Shown here: one piece after another, positions 17,967 through 27,605 of the stretch
Layout: the number at the start of each line of letters is the position of its first letter
Numbering within the stretch: the stretch's first letter is position 1
Source of the DNA: Novosphingobium mangrovisedimenti
Lineage (GTDB): Bacteria > Pseudomonadota > Alphaproteobacteria > Sphingomonadales > Sphingomonadaceae
Length of the DNA stretch: 64,000 nt
Assembly (NCBI RefSeq): GCF_025153475.1
Contig: NZ_JANZXA010000001.1
Coordinates: 62,001-126,000 of the forward strand
Direction: 5' to 3'
The notes under the pieces: model-generated
The model's input: the letters and a program-made list of their open reading frames with translations, nothing else
Told to the model about the DNA's origin: nothing
The model's database searches: none
Translations under genes and position numbers: made by a program

Positions 17967-20060
17967 TCAGAGGCGCTCCGCCTCGGCCACGGCCTCGCTG
18001 GCGCGCAGCGCGCCGACGATCCGCGTCAGGTGCGCGAGATCGGCGACCTCGAGATCGACTTCATAGGTGCCGAAGGGCTCGTCGCGCTGGATCATGTTGA
18101 GGCTCGAGACATTGGCCCGGTTGGACGCGAAGATCTGTGTCACTTCCGCCAGCGTGCCCGGCCGGTTGTAGAGCACCAGACGCAGGCGGCCGGTCGCACC
18201 GGTGGTGCGCGAGCCCCATGACAGGTCGAGCCAGTCGGCATCGACGCCGTTCGCCAGAGTCAGGCAGTCGATGGTGTGGACTTCCACTTTCTTGTCAGGC
18301 CGGCGCAGGCCGACGATGCGGTCGCCCGGCACCGGGTGGCAGCACTCGGCCAGTTCGAAGCCCATGCCCGGAGTGAGGCCCTTGATGGAGATCGCCTTCT
18401 CGGCGCGCGTCCATTCCGGATCCTCGGGCAATTCGGCCGTGCTGCCGGGAACCAGCGCCTCCATCACCTGCCGGTCGCTCAGCCGGCCAGAGCCGATGGC
18501 GAACATCAGGTCTTCCTCGTCGCGCAGTTCCAGCCGCTTGATGGCGCTGTCGATCGCCTTCTTGCCGATGCGCTGCTGCAGGCGGTCGACGATCTCGGCG
18601 AACAGCTTGGAGCCGATCTCGGCGACTTCGGAGCGTTCCTTGGCCCGTACCGCGCGACGGATAGCGGCGCGCGCCTTGCCGGTGACGACGAAGCCAAGCC
18701 AGGAAAGCTGCGGCTCCGAATTGGCGCTCTTGATAACCTCGACGACGTCGCCGTTCGACAGCCGCGTGCGCAGCGGCACGTGACGACCGTTGATCTTGGC
18801 TCCCACCGCGGCATTGCCGAGATCCGTGTGCACGGCATAGGCGAAGTCGACCGCGGTCGAGCCTTTGGGCAGCTGATGCAGCGCCCCCTTGGGCGTGAAG
18901 GCGAAGATGCGGTCCTGATAGATCGCCAGCTTGGTATGCTCGAGCAGTTCCTCGGCGTCGTGACTGGTATCGACGATCTCGATCAGGTCGCGCAGCCAGC
19001 CGACCTGCCCGTCGGGACGCGAACCGCCCTGCTTGTAGGCCCAGTGCGCGGCAAGGCCGAATTCGTTGAGGCGGTGCATCTCGCGCGTGCGGATCTGCAC
19101 TTCCATGCGCATCGAGTTTTCATAGATCAGCGCGGTATGCAGCGACTGGTAGCCGTTCGACTTGGGCGTCGAGATGTAGTCCTTGAAGCGGCCGGGAATC
19201 ATCTGCCAGGTCTGATGCAGCACGCCGAGCGCGCGGTAGCAGTCGTCCGGCGTGTCGGTGAGCACGCGGAACGCCATGATGTCGGTGATCTGCTCGAACG
19301 TGACATGGCGCTCGGCCATCTTGCGCCAGATAGAATAGGGGTGCTTCTCACGCCCCGTCACCTCAACGTTAATGTCCGCCTCTGCCAGCGCCTGCTTGAT
19401 CGCCAGGGCAATCGCATCGACCTGGCCGCCTTCCTGGCTGCGGATCTGCGCCAGACGGCCGGTAATGGTCGCATAAGCCTCGGGTTCGATCTGCTCGAAG
19501 GCCAGCAATTGCATTTCGCGCATGTATTCGTACATACCCACGCGCTCGGCCAGCGGGGCATAGATGTCCATGGTCTCGCGGGCGATGCGCTGGCGCTTTT
19601 CCGGGTTCTTGATGAAGTGCAGCGTGCGCATGTTGTGCAGGCGGTCCGCCAGCTTCACGAGCAGGACGCGCAAGTCCTCGCTCATCGCCAGCAGGAACTT
19701 GCGCAGGTTTTCCGCCGCACGCTCGCTCTCGGTCATGACCTCGATCTTCGAGAGTTTGGTCACGCCGTCGACCAGCCGCGCGACATCGGGGCCGAACAGC
19801 TTCTCGATCTCGTCGATCGTGGCGAGCGTGTCCTCGACCGTATCGTGGAGCAGCGCGGTGATGATCGTCTGCTGGTCGAGCTTGAGTTCGGTCATCAGGC
19901 CCGCGACTTCGACCGGGTGGCTGAAGTAGGGATCGCCGCTCGCCCGCTTCTGCGTGCCGTGCTTCTGCACGGTATAGACGTAGGCGCGATTCAACAGGGC
20001 CTCGTCGGCCTCGGGCGCGTATTCCTTGACGCGTTCTACAAGTTCGTACTGGCGCAACAT
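17967..20060 (-). CDS. rel: Bifunctional (p)ppGpp synthetase/hydrolase (RelA/SpoT homologue)
   Basis: A 697-residue long-RSH enzyme controlling the stringent response. Domain order is complete: HD hydrolase (FSHPVEVAGLM, then ALLHDTVEDT near residue 70), synthetase (YISTPKSNGYQSLHTALI), TGS (FTPKGALHQLPKGSTAVDFA), and a C-terminal ACT domain ending at GALRASEAVAEAERL. Both HD metal residues and the synthetase core are intact, as expected for the single alphaproteobacterial Rel that must make and degrade ppGpp. It stands alone on the minus strand. Confidence 0.95.
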   Translation of the reverse strand: MLRQYELVERVKEYAPEADEALLNRAYVYTVQKHGTQKRASGDPYFSHPVEVAGLMTELKLDQQTIITALLHDTVEDTLATIDEIEKLFGPDVARLVDGVTKLSKIEVMTESERAAENLRKFLLAMSEDLRVLLVKLADRLHNMRTLHFIKNPEKRQRIARETMDIYAPLAERVGMYEYMREMQLLAFEQIEPEAYATITGRLAQIRSQEGGQVDAIALAIKQALAEADINVEVTGREKHPYSIWRKMAERHVTFEQITDIMAFRVLTDTPDDCYRALGVLHQTWQMIPGRFKDYISTPKSNGYQSLHTALIYENSMRMEVQIRTREMHRLNEFGLAAHWAYKQGGSRPDGQVGWLRDLIEIVDTSHDAEELLEHTKLAIYQDRIFAFTPKGALHQLPKGSTAVDFAYAVHTDLGNAAVGAKINGRHVPLRTRLSNGDVVEVIKSANSEPQLSWLGFVVTGKARAAIRRAVRAKERSEVAEIGSKLFAEIVDRLQQRIGKKAIDSAIKRLELRDEEDLMFAIGSGRLSDRQVMEALVPGSTAELPEDPEWTRAEKAISIKGLTPGMGFELAECCHPVPGDRIVGLRRPDKKVEVHTIDCLTLANGVDADWLDLSWGSRTTGATGRLRLVLYNRPGTLAEVTQIFASNRANVSSLNMIQRDEPFGTYEVDLEVADLAHLTRIVGALRASEAVAEAERL

Positions 20061-20176
20061 GCCAGTCTCTCATGTCAGCATTTTCTGCGCTGCGACAAGA
20101 GGGAAGCAGTCAAGATGCAGATTTTGCAACCGCTTTTCTTCTGGAACCGCAAAACCCGCCGCGGCGCGCGCTGCCC

Positions 20177-21139
20177 TCAGGTCACAACATCCCTGATCTC
20201 GTCCCAGTGCCTGTCGACCGCTTCGCGACCGGCCGCCATGGCCCGGCGGATCTTGGCGGGATCGAATTCGAGCGTGTCGGAATAGTCTTCCGTCGGCTCG
20301 ATCATGCGCACGGGGACCAGCCGGTACCGGGCCACCGTGGCATCGAGCGGCGCCAGCAGTCGCTCGACTTCGGCAGGTGAATTGCCCGCCGCGGTCAGCT
20401 CTGCCCACATCCTGTCGCGCGCGGCGAGCAGGTCGTTGATCAGGCCGGTATTCGCCAGATCGTTGCGCGACACTTCCGCCTGGAGGATGCCCACCGAACG
20501 CAGCCCGATCGATATCAGGTTGCCGAAGTCCTCGTCCTTCACCGATCCGGGCGGGGGTGAAGCGCGGATCACGAGCACGCCGGTGGGGTTCTCCTTCATC
20601 GCCGCGCCGATCGGCGTCACATCACGCACGCCGCCGTCCACCCACTGGCCGCCGTCGCTGGTCCCGAGCGGATCGAAATAGACCGGCATCGCGCAGCTCG
20701 CATAGACCCAGTCGTCGATCCCCGGCATGGTCTCGTCGATCGCCTGGAACTGGCCCGACTGCAGGTTCACCACGCCCAGCCGCAAGGCAATGCCCGATGC
20801 AGCCAGCCGCGCGGGGCTGTAGAGCCCGGCGAGCAGCTTGCGCAGCGGCCGCGCGTTGTAGATGGCATCGGCTCCCGTAATCGCGGCGATCGGCAGGCAG
20901 CGCTTCTTATAGATGTCGCTGTCTTTCCTCAGGCCGAGCCAGAAATCCTTAAGCCGGTCAATATCGCCCTGCGCCACGCCCAGCGCCTGGATCGCGCCGG
21001 TGGAGGTGCCGACGACGATCTGCGGCTTAACCCGGTGCTTGCCCAGCAGCGCGTCGAGCACGCCGACCTGGAAGGCCCCCTTGGCGCCACCGCCGCTCAG
21101 AACGATGGCCAGTCTCTTGCTCACGGCGTGCCCTTTCAT
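20177..21139 (-). CDS. Patatin-like phospholipase
   Basis: About 320 residues. The patatin signature is complete: oxyanion loop SGGGAKGAF, nucleophile elbow GTSTG, and catalytic Asp in DGG (WVDGGVRDVTP). Such enzymes hydrolyse acyl ester bonds of lipids; no signal peptide is seen, so it is probably cytosolic or membrane-associated. The start is uncertain: ATG 21139 is given, but a GTG at 21124 has AAGGG at good spacing, and a GTG at 21157 is also in frame. Confidence 0.85.
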   Translation of the reverse strand: MKGHAVSKRLAIVLSGGGAKGAFQVGVLDALLGKHRVKPQIVVGTSTGAIQALGVAQGDIDRLKDFWLGLRKDSDIYKKRCLPIAAITGADAIYNARPLRKLLAGLYSPARLAASGIALRLGVVNLQSGQFQAIDETMPGIDDWVYASCAMPVYFDPLGTSDGGQWVDGGVRDVTPIGAAMKENPTGVLVIRASPPPGSVKDEDFGNLISIGLRSVGILQAEVSRNDLANTGLINDLLAARDRMWAELTAAGNSPAEVERLLAPLDATVARYRLVPVRMIEPTEDYSDTLEFDPAKIRRAMAAGREAVDRHWDEIRDVVT

Positions 21140-21265
21140 GGTACCGGTGACGCGCACGCGGCGCGCCGTGCGATCATCACATGACCGCGATTTTTCAGAC
21201 AGTTAACTTGTCGAAACTGCGTCTGAGGGCAGCAGTGTGCAACGCCAGCGTGACGGTCGTGGGAC

Positions 21266-22129
21266 TCAGCTCCAGGTCGCCTCGGGCGGCAAGCTCATCA
21301 GAATCGCATCGATATTGCCGCCGGTCTTGAGGCCAAACAGCGTGCCGCGGTCGTAGACGAGGTTGAACTCGGCATAGCGACCGCGCCATTCGAGCTGCCG
21401 GGCCTTGTCCGCCGGCGTGAAATCCATGCCCATGCGCCGGCGGACGATGCGCGGAAATACCGCCAGGAACGCTTCGCCTACCGCCTTGGTGAATGCGAAA
21501 TTCGCTTCCCATGCGGCTTCATCCGCGCATTCCAGGTGGTCGTAGAAGATACCGCCGACCCCGCGATGGACCTTGCGGTGGGGGATATAGAAATACTCGT
21601 CGGCCCAGGCTTTGAAACGCTCGTAGTAATCGGCGCCGTGGGCATTGCAGGCGGCCTTGAACTCGGCGTGGAATTCGACCGTGTCCTCGTCGTAGGGCAG
21701 CGGCGGGTTGAGATCGGCGCCGCCGCCGAACCACGCCTTGGTCGTCGTCAGGAAGCGGGTGTTCATGTGGACGGCGGGCACGTGCGGGTTGGCCATGTGC
21801 GCAACCAGGCTGATGCCCGTCGCCGAAAACGCGTTCTGATCGGCCGACGCACCGTTGATAGTGGCGGCAAAGTCCTTTTCCAGCCCGCCAGCGACCGTCG
21901 AGATGTTGACCCCGACCTTCTCGAAGACCTTGCCTTTCATCAGCCCCCGCGTACCGCCGCCGGTATCGCCTTCACCGCCTTCAACGGCCGCGCGCTTCCA
22001 CGGGGTGTATTCGAAGGCGGCATCCGAGCCCGCCTCGCGTTCGATCGCTTCGAATTCGGCACAGATCGCATCGCGCAGGGATTGGAACCATTCGCTGGCG
22101 CGGGCGGAATAAGGGGTCCAGTCGGTCAT
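21266..22129 (-). CDS. hemF: Oxygen-dependent coproporphyrinogen III oxidase HemF
   Basis: A 287-residue enzyme that oxidatively decarboxylates two propionates of coproporphyrinogen III in haem synthesis, using O2. Highly conserved segments are visible: MKGKVFEKVGVNIS, HMANPHVPAVHMNTRF, WFGGGADLNPPLPYDED and HRGVGGIFYDHLE. Length and start are normal for the family. It is divergent from pdeM with 44 bases between. Confidence 0.95.
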   Translation of the reverse strand: MTDWTPYSARASEWFQSLRDAICAEFEAIEREAGSDAAFEYTPWKRAAVEGGEGDTGGGTRGLMKGKVFEKVGVNISTVAGGLEKDFAATINGASADQNAFSATGISLVAHMANPHVPAVHMNTRFLTTTKAWFGGGADLNPPLPYDEDTVEFHAEFKAACNAHGADYYERFKAWADEYFYIPHRKVHRGVGGIFYDHLECADEAAWEANFAFTKAVGEAFLAVFPRIVRRRMGMDFTPADKARQLEWRGRYAEFNLVYDRGTLFGLKTGGNIDAILMSLPPEATWS

Positions 22130-22173
22130 CGTGCGCGCTTGCCAAATCGCACGCCCTGCGGCAAGGAAAAGCC

Positions 22174-22866
22174 ATGGTTCCCTTTTCGTTCCGAACGCAC
22201 GAAATGCATCTCGTCTCCGGGGAGCCGGGCCGCGCCTGCGCGCTGTTCTGGCCGCGTGAGCAGGCGTTGCTGGTGGCGGACCTCCATCTGGAGAAAGGCA
22301 GCCACTTCGCGCGCGGCGGGCAGATGCTGCCGCCCTACGACAGCCGCGAAACGCTCAACCGGCTTGCCGAGGCCGTGCGCCGCACCGGCGCGCGGCGCGT
22401 CTTCGCGCTGGGCGACAACTTCCACGACAGCCTTGGACCGGAGCGACTCGAACCGCATGCCGCCGGCATGCTGGCAGCGCTCACCCGTGCGCTCGACTGG
22501 GTGTGGATCACCGGGAACCATGATCCAGAACTGGGTACGAGCGCCGGAGGAACCTGCCTCGAGGAACTGGAGATCGGCGGCCTGATGCTGCGCCACATGG
22601 CCCGCCCGGGCACGAGCAAGCCCGAGCTTTCCGGCCACTTCCACCCGCGCCTGGTAGTCGCGGCACGCGGGCGGCGCATTGCCCGTCCCTGCGTGGTGCG
22701 AAGCGAAAACAGGCTGGTCCTGCCCGCTTTCGGAGCGCTGACCGGCGGCATGAATGCCGCCGACCCGATCATCCTTTCCGCACTGCAACCGGCGGACGCG
22801 ATCGACGCCCTGCTGCCCGCGCAGGAAAAGCTGGTTCACTATCCCCTCTGGCGAAAGGCCGCATAA
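22174..22866 (+). CDS. pdeM: PdeM-type metallophosphoesterase (ligase-associated DNA-damage endonuclease family)
   Basis: A 230-residue calcineurin-like phosphoesterase. All metal motifs are present: VADLHLEKGSHFA, ALGDNFHD, ITGNHDPE and SGHFHPR. This set and length match the PdeM group, which in many proteobacteria is encoded beside a DNA ligase and an Lhr-type helicase; those partners are not next to it here. The biochemical role of PdeM is only partly known. Confidence 0.85.
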   Translation: MVPFSFRTHEMHLVSGEPGRACALFWPREQALLVADLHLEKGSHFARGGQMLPPYDSRETLNRLAEAVRRTGARRVFALGDNFHDSLGPERLEPHAAGMLAALTRALDWVWITGNHDPELGTSAGGTCLEELEIGGLMLRHMARPGTSKPELSGHFHPRLVVAARGRRIARPCVVRSENRLVLPAFGALTGGMNAADPIILSALQPADAIDALLPAQEKLVHYPLWRKAA

Positions 22867-23012
22867 AGGCCCATATTAAGAACAAGGCCGGTCGCACCGG
22901 CTGGGGCAATCTTAACGAATCATGCGTGAAATCCTGCTTTGCGTGCAGGCGCGATTCGCATTAATGACCCCCGAATCCGAGCCATAGACGATAACGAGTC
23001 AGGAGAACGCTT

Positions 23013-23555
23013 ATAGCACCCCCACCCCGGCGCATGATGACACCGCCCGTCAAGAGCGGACCGCGCTACAATAACATGATCCAGTCCGACAAGGTCCGCG
23101 TCATCGACGAGAACGGCGAAAACCTTGGCGTGATGTACACCCGAGAGGCGATCGAACAGGCAGCTGACGTGGGTCTGGACCTCGTCGAGGTTTCCCCGAA
23201 CGCCGACCCGCCGGTGTGCAAGTTCCTCGATGTCGGCAAGTACCGGTATGAGGCCCAGAAAAAGGCCAATGCCGCGCGCAAGACGCAGAAGACGCAAGAG
23301 ATCAAAGAGATCAAGATGCGTCCGAACATCGACGATCATGATTATGAAACCAAGATGCGCAACGTGAACCGCTTCATCGGCGACGGTGACAAGGTGAAGG
23401 TTACCCTGCGTTTTCGTGGCCGCGAACTCTCGCACCAGCAGCTCGGCATGAACCTGCTGCGCCGCGTCCAGGAAGACGTGGCCGAGATCGCCAAGGTCGA
23501 AGCCTATCCGCGCATGGAAGGCCGCCAGATGCTGATGGTGCTGGCGCCCAAGTAA
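23013..23555 (+). CDS. infC: Translation initiation factor IF-3, probable ATA start
   Basis: IF-3 binds the 30S subunit, blocks premature 50S joining and checks start-codon pairing. N- and C-domains are complete ([21 protein letters not shown] to [13 protein letters not shown] is split over 170 residues). The start is drawn at ATA 23013: AGGAG (23001-23005) lies at ideal spacing before it, an in-frame stop at 22992 closes the frame upstream, and no ATG/GTG/TTG lies between. The first ATG (23034) would be 28 bases from the Shine-Dalgarno. Non-standard infC starts are a known autoregulatory feature. Confidence 0.93.
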   Translation: MAPPPRRMMTPPVKSGPRYNNMIQSDKVRVIDENGENLGVMYTREAIEQAADVGLDLVEVSPNADPPVCKFLDVGKYRYEAQKKANAARKTQKTQEIKEIKMRPNIDDHDYETKMRNVNRFIGDGDKVKVTLRFRGRELSHQQLGMNLLRRVQEDVAEIAKVEAYPRMEGRQMLMVLAPK

Positions 23556-23584
23556 GGCGCCACGGCACATCGCCAATGGCAAGC

Positions 23585-23612
23585 AAAGGGCGCTCCGGCA
23601 GGAGCGCCCTTT
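23585..23612 (+). terminator. Rho-independent terminator after infC
   Basis: A perfect 12-pair hairpin: AAAGGGCGCTCC (23585-23596), loop GGCA, GGAGCGCCCTTT (23601-23612), followed by TGTT. It lies 30 bases after the infC stop and, because the stem carries A and T ends, may also serve the convergent sulfatase gene. Confidence 0.88.
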
Positions 23613-23631
23613 GTTCATTCCAGTCCGTTCG

Positions 23632-25956
23632 TCAGTGGCCGAGACTGGGGAAAGGCCGCGCCTCGGGATCGAAGGCGAACTCGACATCGGTCAGTTTACC
23701 CGGAAACGGCACGTCGACGGCCGCACCGGCGAGAACCGGCGAGCCGTTGTCCACGCCCACCCCGAACGTCTCGGACAGGCCGAAGTACCAGGGCAGGGCA
23801 AAGCGCACCGGCTTGTCGACCAGCACCGCGTCGCCCGAACGGATGGTGACCTGATAAGTGGAAAGTCCATCCGCCCCCCGTTCGCCCTTCGCAAGATCGA
23901 GTTCGAGAGCGGAAGCCCCCGAGGGAACCGGCTTATCGGCAAGCACGGACACGCCCGAACCATCCACCGCCCTGAGCAGCAATTCCGGCCGGCCCTCGTT
24001 GAGATAGAGCGCGATGCCGCCCATCTGGCCGCCCGACGAAAACACCGGCGCCGTCACCTTCGCGTCCGGCAGGTCCAGCTTCGCGGTCATCGTGAAGCCC
24101 AGCATGCTGATGGGCGGCGCCACCGTGCTCGGGATATTCCCGACCGGCCCGGGGAAATGCCACTTGCCCTTGCGGCGCCTGAAGTCGGCCAGCGCCTTGC
24201 CCATCGATTCGGCCGCCGTGTCGCTAAGATTGTGGATCGGATAGACGTGGTAGCGCCGTGCCTGTTCATCGAACTCACGCGCCATGGCCGCCACACGCTC
24301 GGGCTGGCTTGACGCAAGGTCCGTGGTCTCGCCCGGATCGGTGACGAGATCGTAGAGTTCCCATGGCTCGTCGAAGGTCCTGGCCGTGTTCCAGTCCCAG
24401 GTGCGGGTGCGGTGCGTGGTAACGATCGACCAGCCCTTCTCCCACAGCCCCTTGTTGCCGTAGAGTTCGACATATTGCGCCCGCCCGTCGCGCGGGTTGC
24501 CTGGCTGCGTGAAACTGGCCGCCACACTGGCGCCTTCCATCGGCGCCTGCGCGACATTGTTGACGGTCGGCGCCAGCGGCACGTGCAGCGCATCGAGGAT
24601 CGTCGGCGCAATGTCGGCGACATGGACGAAGTTCTGCCGCACCTGCCCCTGCGCCTTGATGCGATCGGGCCAGGCGATCACCAGCGGCACGCGCGTACCG
24701 CCCTCGTGCGTGGTCTGCTTCCAGTACCGGAACGGCGTATCGCCCGCGAGCGCCCAGCCGTAGGCATAGTGCGGATATGTCTTCGGCCCGCCCCAGTCGT
24801 CGTAGAAGCGCATGTTGCTGGCGATGCTGGGCGGCTGCCCGCCGGTCACCTGCGCCTCGTTGAACAGGCCGTTGGGCCCGCCTTCGGCGCTCGCGCCATT
24901 GTCGGAGACGATGACGATCATCGTGTTGTCGAGTTCGCCCATGGCTTGCAGGTGGTCGAGGATACGGCCGAACTGGGCATCGGCATAGGCAAGCGAGGCA
25001 GCGAAGACCTCCATCTGCCGCGCGTAGAGCTTCTGCGCCTCGGGCGAGAGGCTGTCCCACGCAGGCATGCCTTCGGGCGGCGGGGCCATCTTCGTCCCCT
25101 CGGGAACGAGTCCTTGCGCGATTTCGCGGGCCAGAACCTGTTCGCGCACCTTGTCCCAGCCCTGATCGAACTTGCCCTTGTATTTCGCGATCCATTCCGG
25201 GGGCGCGTGGTGCGGCGCATGCGCGGCGCCGGTCGCCCAGTACATGAAGAACGGGCGAGCCGGATCGCGCGCGTGGCTGACATCGATCATCCCGATCGCC
25301 TTGTCGGCCAGATCCGCGCTGAGGTGATAATCGGGCGTTCGCGGCCGTGCCACGGGGGTCAGGTCATTCACCAGGATCGGGTTGAAGTTGTCGGCATCGG
25401 CGGCAAGGAAGCCGTAGAAGCGATCGAAACCCTGTCCCAGCGCCCAATGCGTGTAGGGGCCGGCCGGGGTCGCTTCCTCGGTCGGCAGGTGATCCCATTT
25501 GCCCACTGCGAACGTGGCATAGCCCGCCGCATGGAGGTTGGCCGCGATCGTGCCGTCCTCCGCCGGGATCTTCGCATCGTAGCCGGGAGAGGCCGTCGCA
25601 CCCGCCGCATGCCCGCCGACATGGATGGTATGCGGCATGCGCCCGGTGAGGAACGAGGCGCGCGCCGCCGAGCAAATCGGCGCCGTATGGTAGTTGGCAT
25701 AGCGCAGCCCCATGCTGGCGACGCGATCGATGTTGGGCGTATCGACAAGACCGCCGAAGCTGGAGATCTGCCCGAAGCCGACATCGTCCACCATCCATAC
25801 CAGGACGTTCGGCGCCTGCCGGGCCTGAACCTCGCCGGATTGCGCAGGCGCGGTATCGCGCGCTCCCGCAGGTGGCTGCGCAACCAGGCATGCTCCCAGC
25901 ATCGTGCCCGCCAGCGCCAGCATGCGCAGTGCCGATCTACGCTTCGTGCCCGTCAT
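23632..25956 (-). CDS. Exported arylsulfatase (type I, formylglycine-dependent)
   Basis: A 774-residue sulfatase. The N-terminal export signal ends near a possible lipobox (MLGAC), so it may be a lipoprotein or simply secreted. The metal-binding start VWMVDDVGFGQ (Asp57, Asp58), and the formylglycine motif CSAAR with Cys95, which fits C-x-P/A-x-R, are present, as is GKWDH further on. The C-terminal 200 residues form an extra beta-rich domain. The ATG at 25956 has GGAGGG upstream. It removes sulfate from an organic ester; the substrate is unknown. It is divergent from an SLC13 carrier (217-base shared promoter region, 25957-26173). Confidence 0.88.
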   Translation of the reverse strand: MTGTKRRSALRMLALAGTMLGACLVAQPPAGARDTAPAQSGEVQARQAPNVLVWMVDDVGFGQISSFGGLVDTPNIDRVASMGLRYANYHTAPICSAARASFLTGRMPHTIHVGGHAAGATASPGYDAKIPAEDGTIAANLHAAGYATFAVGKWDHLPTEEATPAGPYTHWALGQGFDRFYGFLAADADNFNPILVNDLTPVARPRTPDYHLSADLADKAIGMIDVSHARDPARPFFMYWATGAAHAPHHAPPEWIAKYKGKFDQGWDKVREQVLAREIAQGLVPEGTKMAPPPEGMPAWDSLSPEAQKLYARQMEVFAASLAYADAQFGRILDHLQAMGELDNTMIVIVSDNGASAEGGPNGLFNEAQVTGGQPPSIASNMRFYDDWGGPKTYPHYAYGWALAGDTPFRYWKQTTHEGGTRVPLVIAWPDRIKAQGQVRQNFVHVADIAPTILDALHVPLAPTVNNVAQAPMEGASVAASFTQPGNPRDGRAQYVELYGNKGLWEKGWSIVTTHRTRTWDWNTARTFDEPWELYDLVTDPGETTDLASSQPERVAAMAREFDEQARRYHVYPIHNLSDTAAESMGKALADFRRRKGKWHFPGPVGNIPSTVAPPISMLGFTMTAKLDLPDAKVTAPVFSSGGQMGGIALYLNEGRPELLLRAVDGSGVSVLADKPVPSGASALELDLAKGERGADGLSTYQVTIRSGDAVLVDKPVRFALPWYFGLSETFGVGVDNGSPVLAGAAVDVPFPGKLTDVEFAFDPEARPFPSLGH

Positions 25957-26173
25957 GACTTCCCTCCTCGTTTCTGTCCGACGCAGGCTAGGAAGCGAAA
26001 TAGGTGGCGTCCAATGCATAGTAATGGCCCTATCGATACATAAAAGTAATGCCCGGGGCTCATCGGGCTGCAGGCGGAAAGCCACGCACGCTTCCCTCGC
26101 AAATGGACAACTCTCGCTTTCCTCACGGTTTTGTGTGTAACCTCTGGAAAGGGCAAAGGGGGGAACAACGGGC

Positions 26174-27592
26174 ATGAATGCCAGGACGATCGGGTTCGTT
26201 ACCGGACTCGTACTGTTGACCGCGACAATCGTACTGCCACCGCCGACGGGCATGTCGGCACAGGCCTGGATCATCGCCGGGCTGGTCGGGCTGATGGCGA
26301 CCTGGTGGATGACCGAGGCGATACCGCTGACCGCCACGGCGCTGATGCCCTTCGTGGTCCTGCCGTTCGCCGGGATCATGACGGCGAAGGAAACGGCCGC
26401 AACATACTATTCGCCCACGCTGTTCCTGATCCTGGGCGGCGCCTTCCTCGCCCTTGCCATCGAAAGGACCGGGCTGCACCGGCGGCTGGCGCTGGCGCTG
26501 CTGGAAGGGCTGGGCTCGACAGGCGGCGCGTCACGCCTGCTGTTCGCATTCATGATGGCCGCCGCGATCCTGTCCATGGCGATCTCGAACACCTCTACCA
26601 CGCTGATCATGATGCCCATGGCCATCGCCGTGATCGAGGCGGGAGGCATTGCCAAGGGTGATCGCAAGGGACTGGCCGGCGCGCTGCCGATGGGGATCGC
26701 CTTTGCCGCATCGATCGGCGGCCTTGGAACGATCGTCGGCTCGCCCACCAATGCCATCGCCGTCGCCCTGCTCGATACGACCATCGGCGTGCACGTAAGC
26801 TTCGCGCAATGGAGCATGATCGGCGTTCCGGTCGTCCTGGCCGGCGTCCCGCTGGCGACCTGGATCATCGCCCGCACCCAGGCCGTCGCGGCCCATCCCT
26901 TCGACATCGACGGCGCGCGCCGCGCCATTCACGTGCACCCGCGCTGGAGCGAACCGGAAAAGCGGCTGATGCCGCTGGTCGTGGTCGCCTTTGCCCTGTG
27001 GATGGGAAGCCGCGCCCTCGCCCCGTTCCTGCCCGAAGACTCGCTGACCGACGGCACCGTCGCCATCGGCGTGAGCCTCCTGCTGTTCATGCTCCCCGAT
27101 GGCACGGGCCGCAGGCTGCTGACCTGGGAAGAGGCGAACCGCGCGCCGTGGGACGTCATCATGATGTTCGGCGGCGGTCTGGCGCTGGCGGCGGGCATGG
27201 GCCGGTCGGGGCTCGCCGAATGGCTGGGTCAATCGCTGCTACCGCTTTCAGCCGTACCGCTGCCGCTGGTGGCCCTCGCGATCACCGCGATGGTGATCCT
27301 CGTCACCGAATTCGCCAGCAATGTCGCCACCGCCAGCGGGATCATGCCGGTGATAGCCAGCCTGACCGTGGCGCTGGGCGTCGATCCCCTGCTGCTCGCC
27401 ATGCCGGCCGCGCTCGCCGCAAGCTGGGGTTTCATGCTGCCTGCCGGGACCGGCCCCAATGCCATCGCCTGGGCAACCGGGCGCATCGAACTGCCGCGCA
27501 TGATCCGCGCCGGTTTCCTGCTGGACGTGGCCGGGGCGCCGATGATCGTCGCGGTGGTGTGGATAATGGCGACGTTGGCAGGACGCGGCTAG
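26174..27592 (+). CDS. SLC13/DASS-family anion permease
   Basis: A 472-residue inner-membrane transporter with about 11-12 hydrophobic segments. The two DASS hairpin motifs are recognisable: SNTSTT in the first half and SPTNA after it, with the matching ASNVATAS in the second half. Family members carry dicarboxylates, citrate or sulfate, often with Na+. The divergent sulfatase gene makes sulfate or an organosulfate-derived acid a reasonable guess, not a proven one. The ATG is near GGGGGAACAACGGGC. Confidence 0.87.
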   Translation: MNARTIGFVTGLVLLTATIVLPPPTGMSAQAWIIAGLVGLMATWWMTEAIPLTATALMPFVVLPFAGIMTAKETAATYYSPTLFLILGGAFLALAIERTGLHRRLALALLEGLGSTGGASRLLFAFMMAAAILSMAISNTSTTLIMMPMAIAVIEAGGIAKGDRKGLAGALPMGIAFAASIGGLGTIVGSPTNAIAVALLDTTIGVHVSFAQWSMIGVPVVLAGVPLATWIIARTQAVAAHPFDIDGARRAIHVHPRWSEPEKRLMPLVVVAFALWMGSRALAPFLPEDSLTDGTVAIGVSLLLFMLPDGTGRRLLTWEEANRAPWDVIMMFGGGLALAAGMGRSGLAEWLGQSLLPLSAVPLPLVALAITAMVILVTEFASNVATASGIMPVIASLTVALGVDPLLLAMPAALAASWGFMLPAGTGPNAIAWATGRIELPRMIRAGFLLDVAGAPMIVAVVWIMATLAGRG

Positions 27593-27605
27593 CCGCTAAG
27601 GCGCG

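Noticed and set aside
18276..20285. Long open frame (669 codons) on the plus strand across the rel gene
   Set aside because: It is the antisense of a well-conserved long-RSH gene; in GC-rich DNA such mirror frames are common. Its translation is rich in Arg, Gly, His and Gln with no domain.
24412..26043. 543-codon plus-strand frame across the sulfatase
   Set aside because: Mirror frame of the sulfatase; the real gene has catalytic motifs, a signal peptide and a ribosome site.
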